From Blasia pusilla (taxonomy: Eukaryota; Marchantiophyta; Marchantiopsida; Blasiales): DNA of 64,000 bases. The translations under genes were made by a program, and so were the position numbers. The notes beneath the pieces are model-generated. The model searched no databases, had not been told where the DNA came from, and worked only from the letters and a program-made list of their open reading frames with translations. Positions 12,686 through 25,409 of the stretch are shown here, in pieces (the first letter of the stretch is position 1; each line of letters begins with the position of its first letter). The stretch is taken from positions 25,296,001-25,360,000 of the forward strand of contig CM114271.1 in the NCBI GenBank assembly GCA_050084515.1. The letters are read 5' to 3'.

Positions 12686-13479
12686 TAAAACTACATTTTT
12701 TTTCGGAAAATAGAAGTGCAACCAGATCTTCTATCCTCAAAATAAGACTTTTCAATTCTAGCCTAAATGTAATATAATTCTTTATTATGGAGAATGTTAC
12801 AAAAAGTAATGTGTAAAAGTGACATTCTTATGCAACTCATTACAGAACAAGTTCACAAAATTTATTTAGTACTTTTTTTCACTAACATCACCAATCACTC
12901 TACTACTCTACGTCCATGGTTGGGTCCAATAGTTTAGTTGTAGGGGGTAATTTGGTGGCTCAAGAGTTCTAACTCAGGTGGATTGACAAAAAATCTTATT
13001 GGAATTATTTCATCCTCGGAACAGTGTGAAATATCTCTGCCATTGTTGATAGGTTGAGAGAGTGGAACAACAGGTATGAAAACCTTATTGTCATTAGCTA
13101 GGACTCATTCACTGATTCCACTATTTAAAAATTCAAACATTGTGTAGGAGACTTTCTTCATGGACTCAATGGAATAATTCTAAATTCCTATTGGTGCATC
13201 CATGCAATAATATCATGTTCGTAGGTAGTGTTAGAAGAAATTGTGGTTATATTTGGATTGAACAACAATGGAGGACTTGGATTGAAGTCCTCCACTAATA
13301 TTTTTTTCTCTTCCTTATGCTCTCAAATCCAATTTTCTATTACATATTTATTTTTGTTTCTTCCCTCAAGGCTTAGTCACTGATGAAACACAGACCTCTC
13401 TAAGTCAAAGTGTTTTGTATCGCCTATATGGGTGTCGTGTCTCCCTTCCGTACCATATATTCAACTTATCACATCCATA
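12686..13479. other. AT-rich spacer, no gene recognised
   Basis: This stretch between the satellite array and the hAT transposase remnant shows no supported open frame or repeat ends. Confidence 0.45.
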
Positions 13480-14075
13480 TCCTATAGGTTCTCACCTTGC
13501 AAGTTGAGGTTAGCTGCATGATTACCATCATGGTTTCTTGCATGTAAGTTGGATTCACTACTACCTTCTACAACCCTTCTAGCTTGTCCATATCCATCCT
13601 TTTCAAAGAAGTAGTGTTTGTACAACATTGCTTGGCTTGATTTCTGTGAAACATCCTTGTCTTCAAACCTTGAGTTTGTGTAGATATACACCAAATCCTT
13701 GGCACACTTGTTGGCCTATTTATTCCTCTGCTTATTGTGGATATAACCATAACTATTCCAATTTCTCTCCATTAAAGAGGAAAAAATCACTTGTGCTATT
13801 AAGGACTTAACCAAAGAGCGCAATGTTGGTATACCATGATTATGCATGCTCCACAAATTAGAGAGGCTAAGTCAATCGATGGTTTGCCTACCAAACTCAT
13901 TCACAAATAGTTCTTGATGGTTCACAATGTTGCCCAACTCTCGTAAATAAGTAGCAAAATAAGAATTAGCCTTGGCAATATTAAGGTCGTGTACCCCTTT
14001 TGCACAAATTTTGAAATATTGTAATTTATTATATATGAGTGAAAAATGCCTAGAAATAATATCAACCATTTCCAT
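13480..14075 (-). pseudogene. hAT transposase C-terminal (dimerisation) domain, decayed
   Basis: Minus-strand reading frames give the hallmark hAT C-terminal block: SLIAQVIFSS, then MERNWNSYGYIH, a KQRNK word, and DLVYIYTNSRF. In intact plant hAT transposases this region (SSSAxERNWS...LVYxxxNxRL) forms the dimerisation surface. The blocks lie in the expected order but are interrupted by stops and frame changes, and no N-terminal zinc finger or catalytic half is seen nearby. It is a dead fragment. Whether it belonged to the source of the CAAGGTTGCA elements is unknown. Confidence 0.8.
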
Positions 14076-16560
14076 AACTTAGGGCATTGTCACAAAAAAA
14101 GCCACAATGCCTTGTATCCACACCCAACCATGGAGTTATAGGAAAAAAATGAGTCTCTTCTATTATCAAATATGGTAATAAATACGTCGCGTTATTGGTT
14201 TATAACCATCATAGTCTCTCAAGAAAAGAATAGTTGGCAAAGCAGGAACAAACAATTCTTCACCTTCTATCCTATTCTCTAATATAACCACCCTAATCCA
14301 AGTATACTTTAACCTTCCCCTTTTCTCTCCACCAATGAATACCAATCACGTGGCCTCCGAAACAATTAGTACCCGAGAGCTTGTAATTGTCACTACCCAC
14401 ACACAACTCCCCTAGATGCCACGTGCCTTTGCCCCCAAGAGATATGCGCTAAAGCCCACACAAAGCCCTGGGAGCCCGCGGTTGGCCCACAGCCTTTCAA
14501 CCTTTCAGTCAAGCTCGAGCCTGAGCCTGTACCTTAGCTCCCACCCTACCCGCATGGATCGTGCCTAAGCTTGCACCATGAACGCATGGTTCGAGCCTAA
14601 GCGCACATCCAACCCGTATGGCCAACACCTTAGCATGATTAGTCCACGCCTAAGCCCGTACCTTGCCCTCCTAGCCCATAAATAGCCTGCATATCAGTCC
14701 GCACCAAGCCCGCGTCAACCAATATGGACCCCTGATTTCCCACGACATCGTATGGTCCATGCTTGATTTGTGGCAACCTGCATGGCGTGCGATAAGTCCA
14801 CTGGGCCCGCACTTGGCCCGCATCCCGCCTGCATGTGAGTCCATGGCCCAGCCCGCACCCTTAATCCGATCCCGCACATGTTCTTGTGTCCAAAGTTGCG
14901 GTGAGGAACCTGGGCACAAAATAAACCGGAATGGGGGACCTTTTTGGCATGTCTATGGATATGTTCGGACAAGCACATTTCTTTGCAATCTTGTCCTGAA
15001 GCCGATGAATAGGTGACATCTATGTGGATGAGATATCGTGAAGGATGGAGTCGTCATGAAGTATCTACGCACATGTAGCATAGTAGGTACGGTGGGCGGG
15101 ATCAAATCCTCCTATGAGGACTAGATGGGAGATGGCCATATTTTACAAGTTTAACGAGATTATGGAATGCCATTGGGTCTTCATCTTTAGCAAGAGCGTA
15201 TCCACGAGGAATTGGCCCATTTGGAAGTGAAATGAAGTTTATGGTATCTGACATAGTTTAATCCAAGTTTAACGTTGGTATCATGGCATGTAGGTATATG
15301 CCATATGTATGTATAGCATGATAGAACATGAATATCCTTCAATACTCCAACTCAACGATTGCACCAAATTGTCGTCATAATTTCAAACTATACATAAAAT
15401 TGTAGATTTTGTAAATAGACCCTACCTTTTGATAAATACCCAGTGACAACGACTTTAAAACCTAAAAATATTTTTCCCCCCCGCAAATCCAGTCAAGTAA
15501 TGATATTTCTCGCGTATACACTACCATTATTGAAGACCCAAACTTTCTTTTGCCATCTCCATTTCCCCCTCGTCGAAACGCACCCACAACCATTGGCCCC
15601 TTAAAGCATGCCCCGCAAGCAGATGCACTTATTGCAGCTCTTAAAACCGAACCGAAAATTGTTCCTTTTTCTGCGCTTATGGCATTCTGCCGTATACCAC
15701 ATCTCCCGAGTCCTGACGTGCGGAGAGGGGAACCGACCATGACCACATTCATTGTTCCCATCTGCACGTCCATCGTCCTGAGGCCAACGTTTTATTGCTT
15801 GGGCCACGAGGGAACGTCGGACAGGGCCACCTGCAAAAAAGAAGAAGAACTATTCTATATTTAGCAAGCGGCGCGATGGACGTACTATTTCGCTGGGATC
15901 CAACAAACATTAATATTGAGTAGTAATATGGACGCCCGGGGAATCCGTGGTTAGGGGCTGGACCTAACCAGTTGAATTTTCAAGTTTCTTTAGGACACTC
16001 AATCATTAGGCCTAAAAGCTATCGCGAATATATGGGTCTCCTTTGTATTTGTGTCGAAGTAGTCTTTTGGAATAAACATGTGTCACATGGAAACATTGGA
16101 GTGGAGTGATGGATTGACTAGAGCCTCATTAGTTGCACAATTAGCAAGTCATACCACCGATGGTGCAACGAGGTTACAGGTAGTGATAACTTTTAAACCA
16201 GATTTTTTTAATTGTCTGAAAATTTCTCTGCAAATTAGAATTTTTTAATATATGTTTATGTTATTGTGGGAGAATTTTTTTATATTTTCAAACACATCTA
16301 TTTTTCACACATGGCATTTTCAATCAATCCGGTTATGATCCGCATCCTCGTTACTTGGAGGTTTATTTAGTTATTAGGTGAGTCAATTATTGGATAGTGA
16401 AAGATAATTTAAATTATTCATCATTAACCATGGATCATAGACAAGTAACATATATAAATAGCCATTAAAAAAATATATCCACTTTATTATAAAATAAACC
16501 TCAAAATAGGACAAAGAAAAGTAATAAAAACTTAAAAGAGGAGTCAAAAAATGCAAAAAA
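14076..16560. other. intergenic region with a GC-rich degenerate repeat and one hAT-like end
   Basis: 14440-14900 is a run of degenerate GCCCGCA, GCCTAAGC and GGCCCGC words like those inside the CAAGGTTGCA elements. A matching terminus (reverse complement CAAGATTGCAAAGAAATG) ends at 14993, but no left end is found. 15460-15860 has overlapping open frames on both strands (about 100 codons each) in CpG-richer DNA. I recognise no product and cannot tell which strand, if either, is coding. The rest is AT-rich and featureless. Confidence 0.5.
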
Positions 16561-16603
16561 GAATGCAAAAAGAAAATGGCAACAAGCCAACGCAAATGCC
16601 GGC

Positions 16604-17184
16604 TCAACAAGCTACACCATTGATAGCCTGAAACAAATCTGACAAGAACACGAGTGGTTGGTCAGACGTGAATGGACGACAAGGCGAGCAACCCCCCACC
16701 ACCTCCGCACGACGTATCAATGCCAAGGCTTGTGCGCGTTGTAAGGCCGCTAAGATGCATTGCCGAAAATAAGTAGTAACTACCGAGAGAGAAGGACTAC
16801 GGGAAGGGGCAAGGTGATGATTCTCGAGGGAGTGTTGAGCACATGTTTTCACAAAAGTATCAAAAGACACATATAAATGACCGAATACTTCCACTGCAAA
16901 AGTAATAAATCATCAATCGCATATCTCACAACATAACTTAACTCCTTGATTCTTGCTGCAGCTTTGGCCGCCAAACCTTTGGTATGTGCGGCTCGACACA
17001 CCAAGTCAGAACGTGTTGGATCAGCAATCACCACATCACCTAGTGTCCGGAATCCACCTCGAGACATAACAAGATCCTTTCTCTGACGAGAGGTTGCTTG
17101 TGTGGTTGAAGGTAGGACATGGAGTTGCTCTTTCCCAACGGTGTATCTTGCAGTATGAGCCACCGATCCTACCGCCTCTCTCAT
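16604..17184 (-). pseudogene. restriction-like endonuclease region of the LINE, frameshifted
   Basis: Two overlapping minus-strand frames (16849-17184 and 16604-16894) carry GDVVIADPT, HTKGLAAKAAARIKE and then VEVFGHLYVSFDTFV. These correspond to the conserved D...K...E-type core seen at the C-terminus of RLE-encoding LINEs. A frameshift lies between the AAARIKE helix and VEVFG (near 16890). The following residues to the stop are a hydrophilic tail rich in Arg and Ala. Confidence 0.6.
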
Positions 17185-17867
17185 GACATCATGTGTGGCC
17201 GTTTGGTCTCCACCATGTGCACATCGGAGAGGATAATATGGATACCCTTGGCATCAATGGGATCCCTGCATACATAATTTGGCACACCTAAGAGAGAAGG
17301 ATGGGGAAGTCTAAGACGTAACCGCAAAGCTGTCAAGAATATACTTCGAGAAAGACGAAATGGAAGAATAAGAGGATTTCGAGTAAGTCACGCCCCCGCT
17401 CCGGTACCCGCACATGAACGTAGACGAGCTCGATTAGCATCAGAGGATGCCTCGAAGAGAATGCTGGAAAAGTTGATTTGATGCAGATTCTCGGAGATAT
17501 GCTCTTGAAATCGATCAAGCCCTTCCGTAATGAGTTGACTATAAGGGGATAGAATTGGTTGTGTAGCAAGAGGAAGAAGAGCTCGTGCAGATCTCAATTG
17601 TTGTTGAAATAACAAGTCTCCCTCCTCTACACAAGCGATATGATCCATCAAGATAGGTGTATCTTCTTGGAAAAACCTTGAAGCCATAATCGGTGCTACC
17701 AACGCCCAACTCCCCAAAAAGGCTGCGGGAGCAGATGCGACTGTGGAGGACAGTCCCACCCCTCCAAAAGAAATAGGCAAGATAGCCTGTCGTGAAGCAA
17801 AGACAACATCCTCTCCCTCAATGGTATTCGGGCCAAGAATTTGACCAAAATTGCCAAGATAGAAGCA

Positions 17868-18764
17868 TCAAAAGAGGCCAACCGATGTAAGAACCTTGAA
17901 GTGGGAGGACAAGTGTGAAGAAGGTAAGAAGGACGTCGTAGAAAACATTGGGAGAGAATCCCATAAGCCACTTGGGGATCCCCTAGATGAGGTAACAAAT
18001 GAAGCCATTCCACGTCTTTCAAAAGGGACTATAATGTGAGTGTCATCAGCAATGGAAGGGAAAAGACAAGATGGAAATACTTGCGCTGATGCTTGAAGGG
18101 CACAAAAATGGGCAATGGCAAAGAGTGGGCCACCCATGAGATCACCTTGACGTGTGCCACAAGCCGAATGTAGAATACTATATTCCCCATAAGTAGCATG
18201 ATGGGAATAGATAATGGGCGTATCATAGACATAGAAGGAGCGAAAAAATAGAATGAGGCTCTCGAGTTGTCCTCCTACACAACGTAACTCCTCAAAGATG
18301 GCCGCACGAGAAACTGAATTGAATGCGTTAGCCACATCGACTTGAATTGCTACCCAATGTGGATGAATATCAAGAGTGGAGCGAATCCCATGCACTACAG
18401 CCTCACAACCTCTAGGAGTTGCCACTCCAAATTGATGAGGAAATAAGTAGGCACTAAAATGAGGATGAAATTGCAAGCATAGGGATCGACTAACCAAGCG
18501 GTATAAAACCTCTCCAATAGCCAAAGGGCGCACACCTGAAAGAGGCTTATCCATAGCCAACAAACGACAAGCCCCTAAGAGCCTAGAGATAGAGAATGGG
18601 AGACGACCTACCGGCATATGTGCACACACCTTATATAGAGAGACAAAACCACTTGTTGAATCTGTTGGGATAAAAAAATCCCAGAGATGCTCTAAAACCA
18701 TCCGTGATAGCCCCCTTGCTAAAAAGCGAGGAGTATGCAGAAAAGCCCTTGTGAAAACCTCCAA
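17868..18764 (-). pseudogene. LINE reverse transcriptase domain
   Basis: This open frame of 298 codons has the RT motifs in order: GVRPLAIGEVLYRLVSRSL (about residues 78-95), VDVANAFNSVSR with the first catalytic Asp (142-153), GTRQGDLMGGPLFA (203-216) and IADDTHI (238-244), the form here of the YADD active site. It lacks an N-terminal DNA-binding region and runs out of frame after the thumb. The downstream parts of the same element follow in other frames, so it is not a complete polyprotein. The active-site aspartates are still present. Tyr-to-Ile in the YADD box is an oddity that may be decay. Confidence 0.85.
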
Positions 18765-18790
18765 GTTAGAAGAAAAGATTTCCCCGTAAC

Positions 18791-21342
18791 TCCTTACACC
18801 TTATCCATATCAACAGACCTTATCTATTTGAAATTTTCTTTTAGAAGAAGTGACTTTAGAAAAAAAGGATATTTTTGAAAATAGTATATTCACACTTTTC
18901 AATATCAGAATAGTTCATATGAATTCATCAAAATTGGACCTTTTCTAACGTTCACTTATATTTCAACACATGTTTACAACGCTCTCATTTATTTTAATTT
19001 TTTAAATCTATGAAAACCCATTCGTATAATGATATTATGCGTAGTGTACATGTGGCACGGAAAACTCCTCAGGCCCTCTTTATATTACAGTATGAGAAAG
19101 ACGGATATCTTTTTCGATACTTTTATTCTCTAAAAATGCAAAAGCAAGATATGTTTTAAAAAAGAGGTGCGCACTTGTCGAGATGGGAGTGGTTTATTTG
19201 AACGTCTACATAAAGATTGGACCTTTCCTTAACATCCATGCAAGCTTCCTGCACAAGTCGACAACTCTTTGGTAAAATTGAAGATTCCAGTTAGCAGCCA
19301 ATTCTACTACACATAATAGAAGTTAGAACGAGTGAGTGCATGGCAGGGAAGTTCATTAATCGAGGTACGGAATAAACAGAGCGTAAGGCCGCAGGTGCAT
19401 CGCGCGAGCTCTAGTACCACTCTTAATTCTGCGCGAATGATCACTCATTTCGACGACGGGGGCCATGGTATGACGAGGTTATGATGACCGTTTCTCGGGG
19501 GTCGCTCAGCCATCGACAGTTTCGCTTTCTCTCGGGGATTTGATCCTTGGATTCTTGGAAGCGTCTTCACTCTTCAGGCGGAGAAGTCTCGTTTCGAATC
19601 GGACCGCTCCCGTCCAAGCGATTTGTCAACAACTGCCTCGTTCCCGTTTCGTCCCCATCCCCCATTTGTGAGCGCTCTTCTTTCATCGACTTTCAGAGGG
19701 TGAAATTGTCTCTCTTTATTCGTCGCCCCCTCCTATTTGACCTGAATTTACACGGCGAATGGATGGGAGGCTTCCATAGCTGTCATCGTACTGGTGGGGA
19801 CAATTTAAGGAGATTCGATCACTCCTTTATTTAGCCACGGCCTTCTGTCAGTAATAGCTATAGGACGGAAATTATTTTATGAAGTACATGTGCAAAACGT
19901 GGACGGTAATTTTTCCGTCATGTGGATATGGGCTACTGGTTTGCGTAGGGCTTTTTCATTTATTCGCGGTCTCATGCTTCAGTTACTTACTTACCTGGAC
20001 TCATCTCTAAAACCACCAACGGCAGCGAGTTACGAACGGCCCGCATGACCTCTGACTAGGGACTTTAGAATGGTGCCAGTGCCATATGCAATATACGGGT
20101 GATGTTTAAAACTACATAAAAAATAAAGATGCATTTCGATAAAAACGTGTGATGGAAAACCCATCGGAGGACTAAAAAAGTCAAAACACGAAGACCAGAA
20201 AAGGAAGAAGGGGGCATTCCTCCTCGAAATGCATCATTTTTAAACATCATTCTTCCTTGCCCCTAAAGACCCGTTACTTGAATGCCCCCCTCCCCCCTAG
20301 CCTTCCCCATTCTAAAGCCATGTTAGTTGAAAACCCCTCTCCCCCCTTACTCCCTCCCCTACCATGCCACATGCTCAATTCTCACGTGTGATCGTGTCGC
20401 CACCGAAAACCGCTCTTGTGTTAATAGTATAAATGTGTCAATATAAGAAGAATTCAGATGATGTCAATACCATAGGAAGGTTTTTTTTAATATTATCTTA
20501 TTTGAATTGTATAAATTATTAATACAAGTAGGTATTTTTCTTTTAAAAATAAAAATCTTACATCATCAAAAATCCATACATCCATGCAATTTTTTTTTGT
20601 ACAAATGGTTCCTCTCTTTATTTCCATGTATCCTTCTTTATTTTTTAAAAAATTTGGGTTTTATTTATTTCTTAAAGTGATGAAAGAAAAGTGGAAGGGA
20701 ATGAAATATTAGAATAAAAATATGAGAATACTACTACCATGAGGGAGGGAGTGAATGAATGAAATATCAAGCTCAGATGGGGTCTATTAGGTAAAGGGAA
20801 TACATCTCCATGCCAATGGGAAGGAAATCTAAATCAAGTCTTGGTGGCATTGTGGGAGCTTTGCATCTTTAATGGAGTTAGCATGGAAGAAAAAAAAAAA
20901 TGTGTTTATGTGCTGTTGATTGGGGCGCTAAAATGTTTGTAGGGTTTAGTGTAAAAATCAGTGTTGATATCGAATGTCAATAGGTCCGATACGATATTAC
21001 AAATAAAATCTTTATTTTAATATTAAAGTGAATCAAATATTTTCAAGCAGGAGTTTAATTTTTATTTGAGAATAGAAGGAAAAAAAATAGTACCCATATC
21101 AATGTCCGGGGAGAAGCGGAGTTACATGTTGAACTAATCGGAAGAATTTGAAAATTTCCGACTCAATTTCCCAATTATCGGCCAAAAACAACCTCATAGA
21201 CAGGTTCTCCTTTGTATGTGCATATGATTAGCCCCTCAGAATGAGTAAAAAAAACAAAATATACCGGTTCAAAAAGAACTACCAGGACACTCCTTCATAT
21301 TCGAGTATGATAGTCTAGATACCTACTCCATTATAATATAAA
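18791..21342. other. intergenic DNA, no supported gene
   Basis: 19.3-20.3 kb is richer in CpG and holds open frames (for example 19547-19834 plus) without a recognisable domain. It could be a decayed gene end or promoter-type DNA. 20.4-21.3 kb is AT-rich. Confidence 0.4.
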
Positions 21343-22033
21343 CTAGTGAGAATGCCCGTGCGATGCACCGGCATCAAATTTTACACTGAAATAAAATTTT
21401 AATTTATTTTTAAGTAATAACATACGTCCGATTTCACACCCAACCTGCGTGCACTCAGATTCGAGCATGCGACTTCCAAATCCTCTGGCCTTCAACCCAC
21501 GAACGTTCCACACTGTCCACCATGGCCGGTAGACGATATAGTCTCTACTTATAAGATCCTATGTGATCCTCAGAAGAAAGTTTGTAAATTAATAGCGTGC
21601 ATGGGACTTTCTTGTGTTCAATCCAAAGGACTTCCAGGAATACACTCTCCAACCAATGAAGAATATGACCCTCTCCAACCAATTTTCCCACCTTGGCTCT
21701 TCGCCTGTCGCTCAGAGAGTTGGAACCATGCTATCGAACCTGCTACCGCGCAACCAAAACACATAGGGCCGTTGCTCGGAAGACCAATCAGTTGTGAGTA
21801 GACTTTCAGGTGCAGGAGTAATGAAATACATGTGTGCAAGAGGAGGTGAACGTAAGGTCCAAAATTGTAGTCTCACAATTTAGAGAGGGATAGTTGCTAG
21901 TGAGCAAGTTAGCTAAAGCAGTAGTTGGTAACGACGATGGTAAAGCATGCACTGGACCGGAGAAGAGATAATTGTTGGCTCATAATTACCACAAGATCCG
22001 ACTTGGCACCCACCAAGAAAATTTTGTTAGAAG

Positions 22034-22930
22034 CTAGGATAGGAAAAATGACAGCCCGATTGCATAGAAGCATTTTGTGCAATTGCGAATCCCATATTGG
22101 GTGACTGCAAAGTACATTTTACAAGAAATCACAATAAGGATCACCGTGGTATCACACACATGGAACTTTACGTGCTTGAGTTGGCTCAACTGCTTCTTGA
22201 GCGCAGACGTATTTCCTTGGTTGGCATTGCAATCGATATTTCTGGTGGGCACGAACTTGAATGTGGACTTGAAGTTGAAGAGAGCATCCATGATCATCTT
22301 GACAAAGAAGGGGGTCATCCACCAGAAGGTGGATTCATCCCGGTTCCGGCTCTGTACGCCTTGGGGCACCGTTAGCCACATGGACATCCATGCAAGGCGC
22401 CAAAGGATGAGGTTGTAAGCGAGGCCGGCGAAGAGTTGGTGACTTTCAAGGTCAGATTCGATTCGGAATCGACTTTGAAGATTAGAGCACTGAACATGGT
22501 TGAGATAAGTATGACGTTCACAATGGAGAGGAAGTAATATCGTGAGCGCCAGAAGTAGAGGACTTTGAGGTCAAAGTTGAGCTTGCTTTTCCTATCAAGC
22601 ATGACTTTCCATGTGGCTTGGGATTGCTGCATTAATTGCTCCTTGGCCCCATCTTGTGCGCTGCTTGATGTATCCTTCAAATGTCCACGACGTAAGTCCG
22701 ATTTGCAACTTCTCGCTTAGGTAGACTGATCTGAAGCCTTCCTTGACCACAGCATAAGCGGTGGTGGTGTCTTTCACTGATCGATTGAGGTTGGAATCCG
22801 CCTATTTGATTAAGATGCTCCCGCAGAGCATGTGAGAAATGCACAGAGCTGAAAATTCATAGCTATAGACATCGTTCTCCGATCGTTCCATTGATATGAG
22901 CCCCAATGTCTGTCAAGCGTTCAGAAACCG
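22034..22930 (-). pseudogene. processive GT2 glycosyltransferase (cellulose-synthase-like) fragment
   Basis: Minus-strand frames read, in order, DTTTAYAVVKEGFRSVYL, SWTFEGYIKQRTRWGQG, FWRSRYYFLSIVNVILIST and WMTPFFVKMIMDAL. QRTRW is the QxxRW acceptor-channel motif of processive GT2 enzymes (cellulose, chitin and hyaluronan synthases). The hydrophobic blocks after it fit the membrane helices of that family. The expected Glu-Asp before TTTAY reads Lys-Asp, and frames change at least twice, so the copy is dead. The KEGFRSVYL...GYIKQRTRWGQG style is closer to bacterial or fungal BcsA-like enzymes than to plant CESA or CSLA; a fungal-like GT2 of this kind is known in moss. The N-terminal catalytic half is absent. 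Confidence 0.7.
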
Positions 22931-23825
22931 TGAGGAGGGTTGTTTGCTGAACGCTTCATATTCTTGTTCACGCTAATTATGAGTTGATTGCGTGAATTAA
23001 ACCAATTCATCTCTTGGTTAGCCTTCCACTGACCGGATTGCATGTTACAAGTTGAACCCAAGAGCACCCTCGAAATCTTGCTCATTTTTCTAAGATCGGC
23101 TATGATGTGCAACTCAACATTCCAAAGAACCTTGCTTTCACAATTTTGCTCTTGAGAGATCAATTCATCTCACCGAGAGAGAGAGAGAGAGAGGACTACA
23201 TGTTCAAAAGTTGGGATTGCAAGTATTCGGAAGCTTTTCTTTGATAGAAACTATAGTTTTAACTGACAATGAACGGAATTCGAGCAATTTTGAAGAGTGG
23301 AGGGAGAACCTCAGATATTGTGATCTGCCTTGTTCTGAGAAAGCTCGTGGCTTTCCTTTTCTAGTTCAAGGTTGAGTAATTAGTGCTACATATGGAGGAG
23401 CAGGTGGGGACGTTGCCGCCTCCAAGCACTCCATTTGAGGCTTTGTCAAGAGGCGCGGCTGAACCGGATGGAACAACCACTCTAACTCGAAACAGGAGAG
23501 AGACGGTGACAAACGCTCACATGCGCCGCAAGAAATGGAGTGGAGAGGAAAAGGATACTGAACTTTAAAAGTATGATAAGAGCAGGCACACTTACTAAGA
23601 TGCGGGAGAAGAAATTTGGGCCAAGAGCTGTACATGTAAACGGGTTGCACCATTCTTGCGACTTGTCCGTCAAAATCAAAGATATGAGACACCGGCATGA
23701 AACAAAAGATTCAGCTGCTTCTAGATCCCATAGGAGTGCGAGAGCAGCAAGAGGAGTGCGATTGGGCGGAATCGTACACTCAAACTTTCCCTCCTCCTGA
23801 GCTCCAACGGATACACCTCCGACTC

Positions 23826-23996
23826 CACGATTCCACCCACAGCGATTCACCTCCATCGATTCATTTCACCTCTACCTCCACGGTTCCACCCATAGTGATT
23901 CACCTCCACCTCCACGGTTCCACCCACAGTGATTCACCTCCACCTCCACGATTCCACCCACATCGATTCACCTCCACCTCTACCCACACCTCCACC
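23826..23996. repeat. 34-bp minisatellite
   Basis: The unit CACGGTTCCACCC + A(T/C)AGTGATTCACC... repeats at 23879, 23913 and 23947 (period 34), with a variant unit before it. 34 is not a multiple of three, so the His/Ser/Pro/Thr-rich open frames across it are not coding. Confidence 0.85.
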
Positions 23997-24416
23997 TCTA
24001 CCCGCAGATGAAAGTTCCTCGACACCAACTCTAGCTGTGAGGCTCTGAGTCTCTAACTATGGTAGTGCAGGCTCAACTTATACTTGAGTAACGATCATAA
24101 CTATCACACACTATTGTGTGCATACAATAGCCCCTGCCTCCTCACAATGACACATGTAACTAAAAAGAGCAGAAACTGAAACGACTCCACTTTTAGGTAG
24201 CAGATTTGATTGGGAGGGGAAGATTAGCGTTGGGTCCCTTATAATAGTACTCGATGGCTTCACTTCTTTTAGAAAGACTCTTTAAGGTTTTTCTTCTCCC
24301 TTCCTCCATTTAGTAACCCCCATGTTAAGAGTATAGATTATTTATGGAGGGCTTCACTTCTTTGGGAATTATTTTTTTCCAAAAGAGGTAACCCCTTCCT
24401 CGCATTATAGTATAGA

Positions 24417-25362
24417 TGCCTAGCTTGACTCAAAACTGGAATTTAATTATGATGCGTTTCCTTTTATAAAAAAAAGGAATGACAAAAGAAGGCCTCACAT
24501 CAATCTAGAAAGTCGGGAAAAGTCTCGCAAAAGTGGCCAAGAACATGACCAGGTGGGAACCCCCCCTAAAAGTAAAAGTAAACTGGCCCATGAGTGGCGG
24601 CAGTAGCCCCCTCAAAAGGGAAAAGGGTGAGACCTCACAAAGGACCTCCGGATTACCCTCACCGTCCCACGATCTGGGAAATCGGTGGCCCACACAACCA
24701 CCAATGGGAGGCCGGCTGCTCTGGTGACAGATCCCGCCCTCCGCTAAAACCATGCAGTGATCCAACTGTAGCACCAGGCACTGTAGGGATCGGGCTCTAC
24801 AGTGTTCACATACGGTAGAAACCCTAATACAGTCCAACCAATGAATAAAACCGGGGTTTTGGAACACCAGGGACGGGGCAAGAAAAAAAAGAACCCCGTA
24901 AAGAAGCGCGTATCTAAACAAGTGTGCGGCCACGATATAGCGTGTGAAGGGAATAGTGGAAAATAAAGTTAGGGGGCTGTTTGTGAGAAATAATAAATTT
25001 GGAGGGATAAATAAGATGGTTAGCAACGGGAAGTAATGTTACTATCTGACGATGTTATGAGAAGAATGCTTTTGGCTTAGATGTGTCTCTAATGTTTGGA
25101 GGTTTTTTTTATGTGTGGGCAGATCCGAGTATTAAATAAATTGGAATTTTTTTATAATGATAAGTAGAGAAGAGGAAGTGTGTGGTTATTTAATGGGTAA
25201 AGTGATGGAGTTTGGTGTGAGATGATGGGTAAAGTGACGATATGGTGAACTATAGTGTAGATTAGTGAAGCATTCATGCTATGTGATGATTCAACTTGCG
25301 GTAAGGTGAGATATTCTTGGAGTGTAACTAAGTTTGAAACGTGAGGTTGGTAAGGCATCTCC

Positions 25363-25409
<47 letters not shown>

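Larger units (their letters stand above)
16600..18790 (-). mobile_element. 5'-truncated LINE with C-terminal restriction-like endonuclease
   Basis: Reading down the minus strand there is a reverse transcriptase (17868-18764), then a linker with ISFGGVGLSS and RARLRSCAGTGAGA words (17388-17780), then an endonuclease-like block (16849-17184) with GDVVIADPTRSDLV and VEVFG. This order (RT, then a PD-(D/E)XK restriction-like endonuclease at the C-terminus, no AP endonuclease) is that of the early-branching LINE clades (R2/NeSL/Utopia type). Frames shift several times and the 5' part upstream of the RT is missing. The exact clade cannot be fixed by eye. Confidence 0.8.
21343..24416 (-). mobile_element. 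Helitron carrying a glycosyltransferase gene fragment
   Basis: On the minus strand the element starts TCTATACTATAATGCG (5' end at 24416, host A before it). It ends with a hairpin, ATGCCGGTGC/GCACGGGCAT (stems at 21365-21374 and 21352-21361, 9 of 10 paired), five bases, then CTAG and host T (21343-21346). These are the three defining Helitron end features. A second copy of the 5' end lies inside at about 24338. Total length is 3074 bp. No Rep or helicase is seen inside, so it is non-autonomous. It contains the GT2 fragment at 22034-22930. Confidence 0.75.

Noticed and set aside
15462-15864. Two opposing open frames of about 100 codons
   Set aside because: Both strands are open over the same GC-rich stretch. 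Neither has a domain I recognise, splice continuation or start context that favours it. Left as unassigned.
19390-19420. GGTGCATCGCGCGAGCTCTAGT as a Helitron 3' end
   Set aside because: The hairpin has only four pairs with a wobble, and no TC start preceded by A was found upstream.
23697-24011. Open frame rich in His, Ser, Pro and Thr
   Set aside because: It crosses a 34-bp minisatellite whose period is not a multiple of three, so the protein pattern changes frame each unit.
24505-25026. Open frame of 173 codons on the minus strand
   Set aside because: The N-terminal third is low-complexity Phe/Leu from AT-rich DNA and the rest has no domain. The opposite strand is also open in part. Length alone is not enough.
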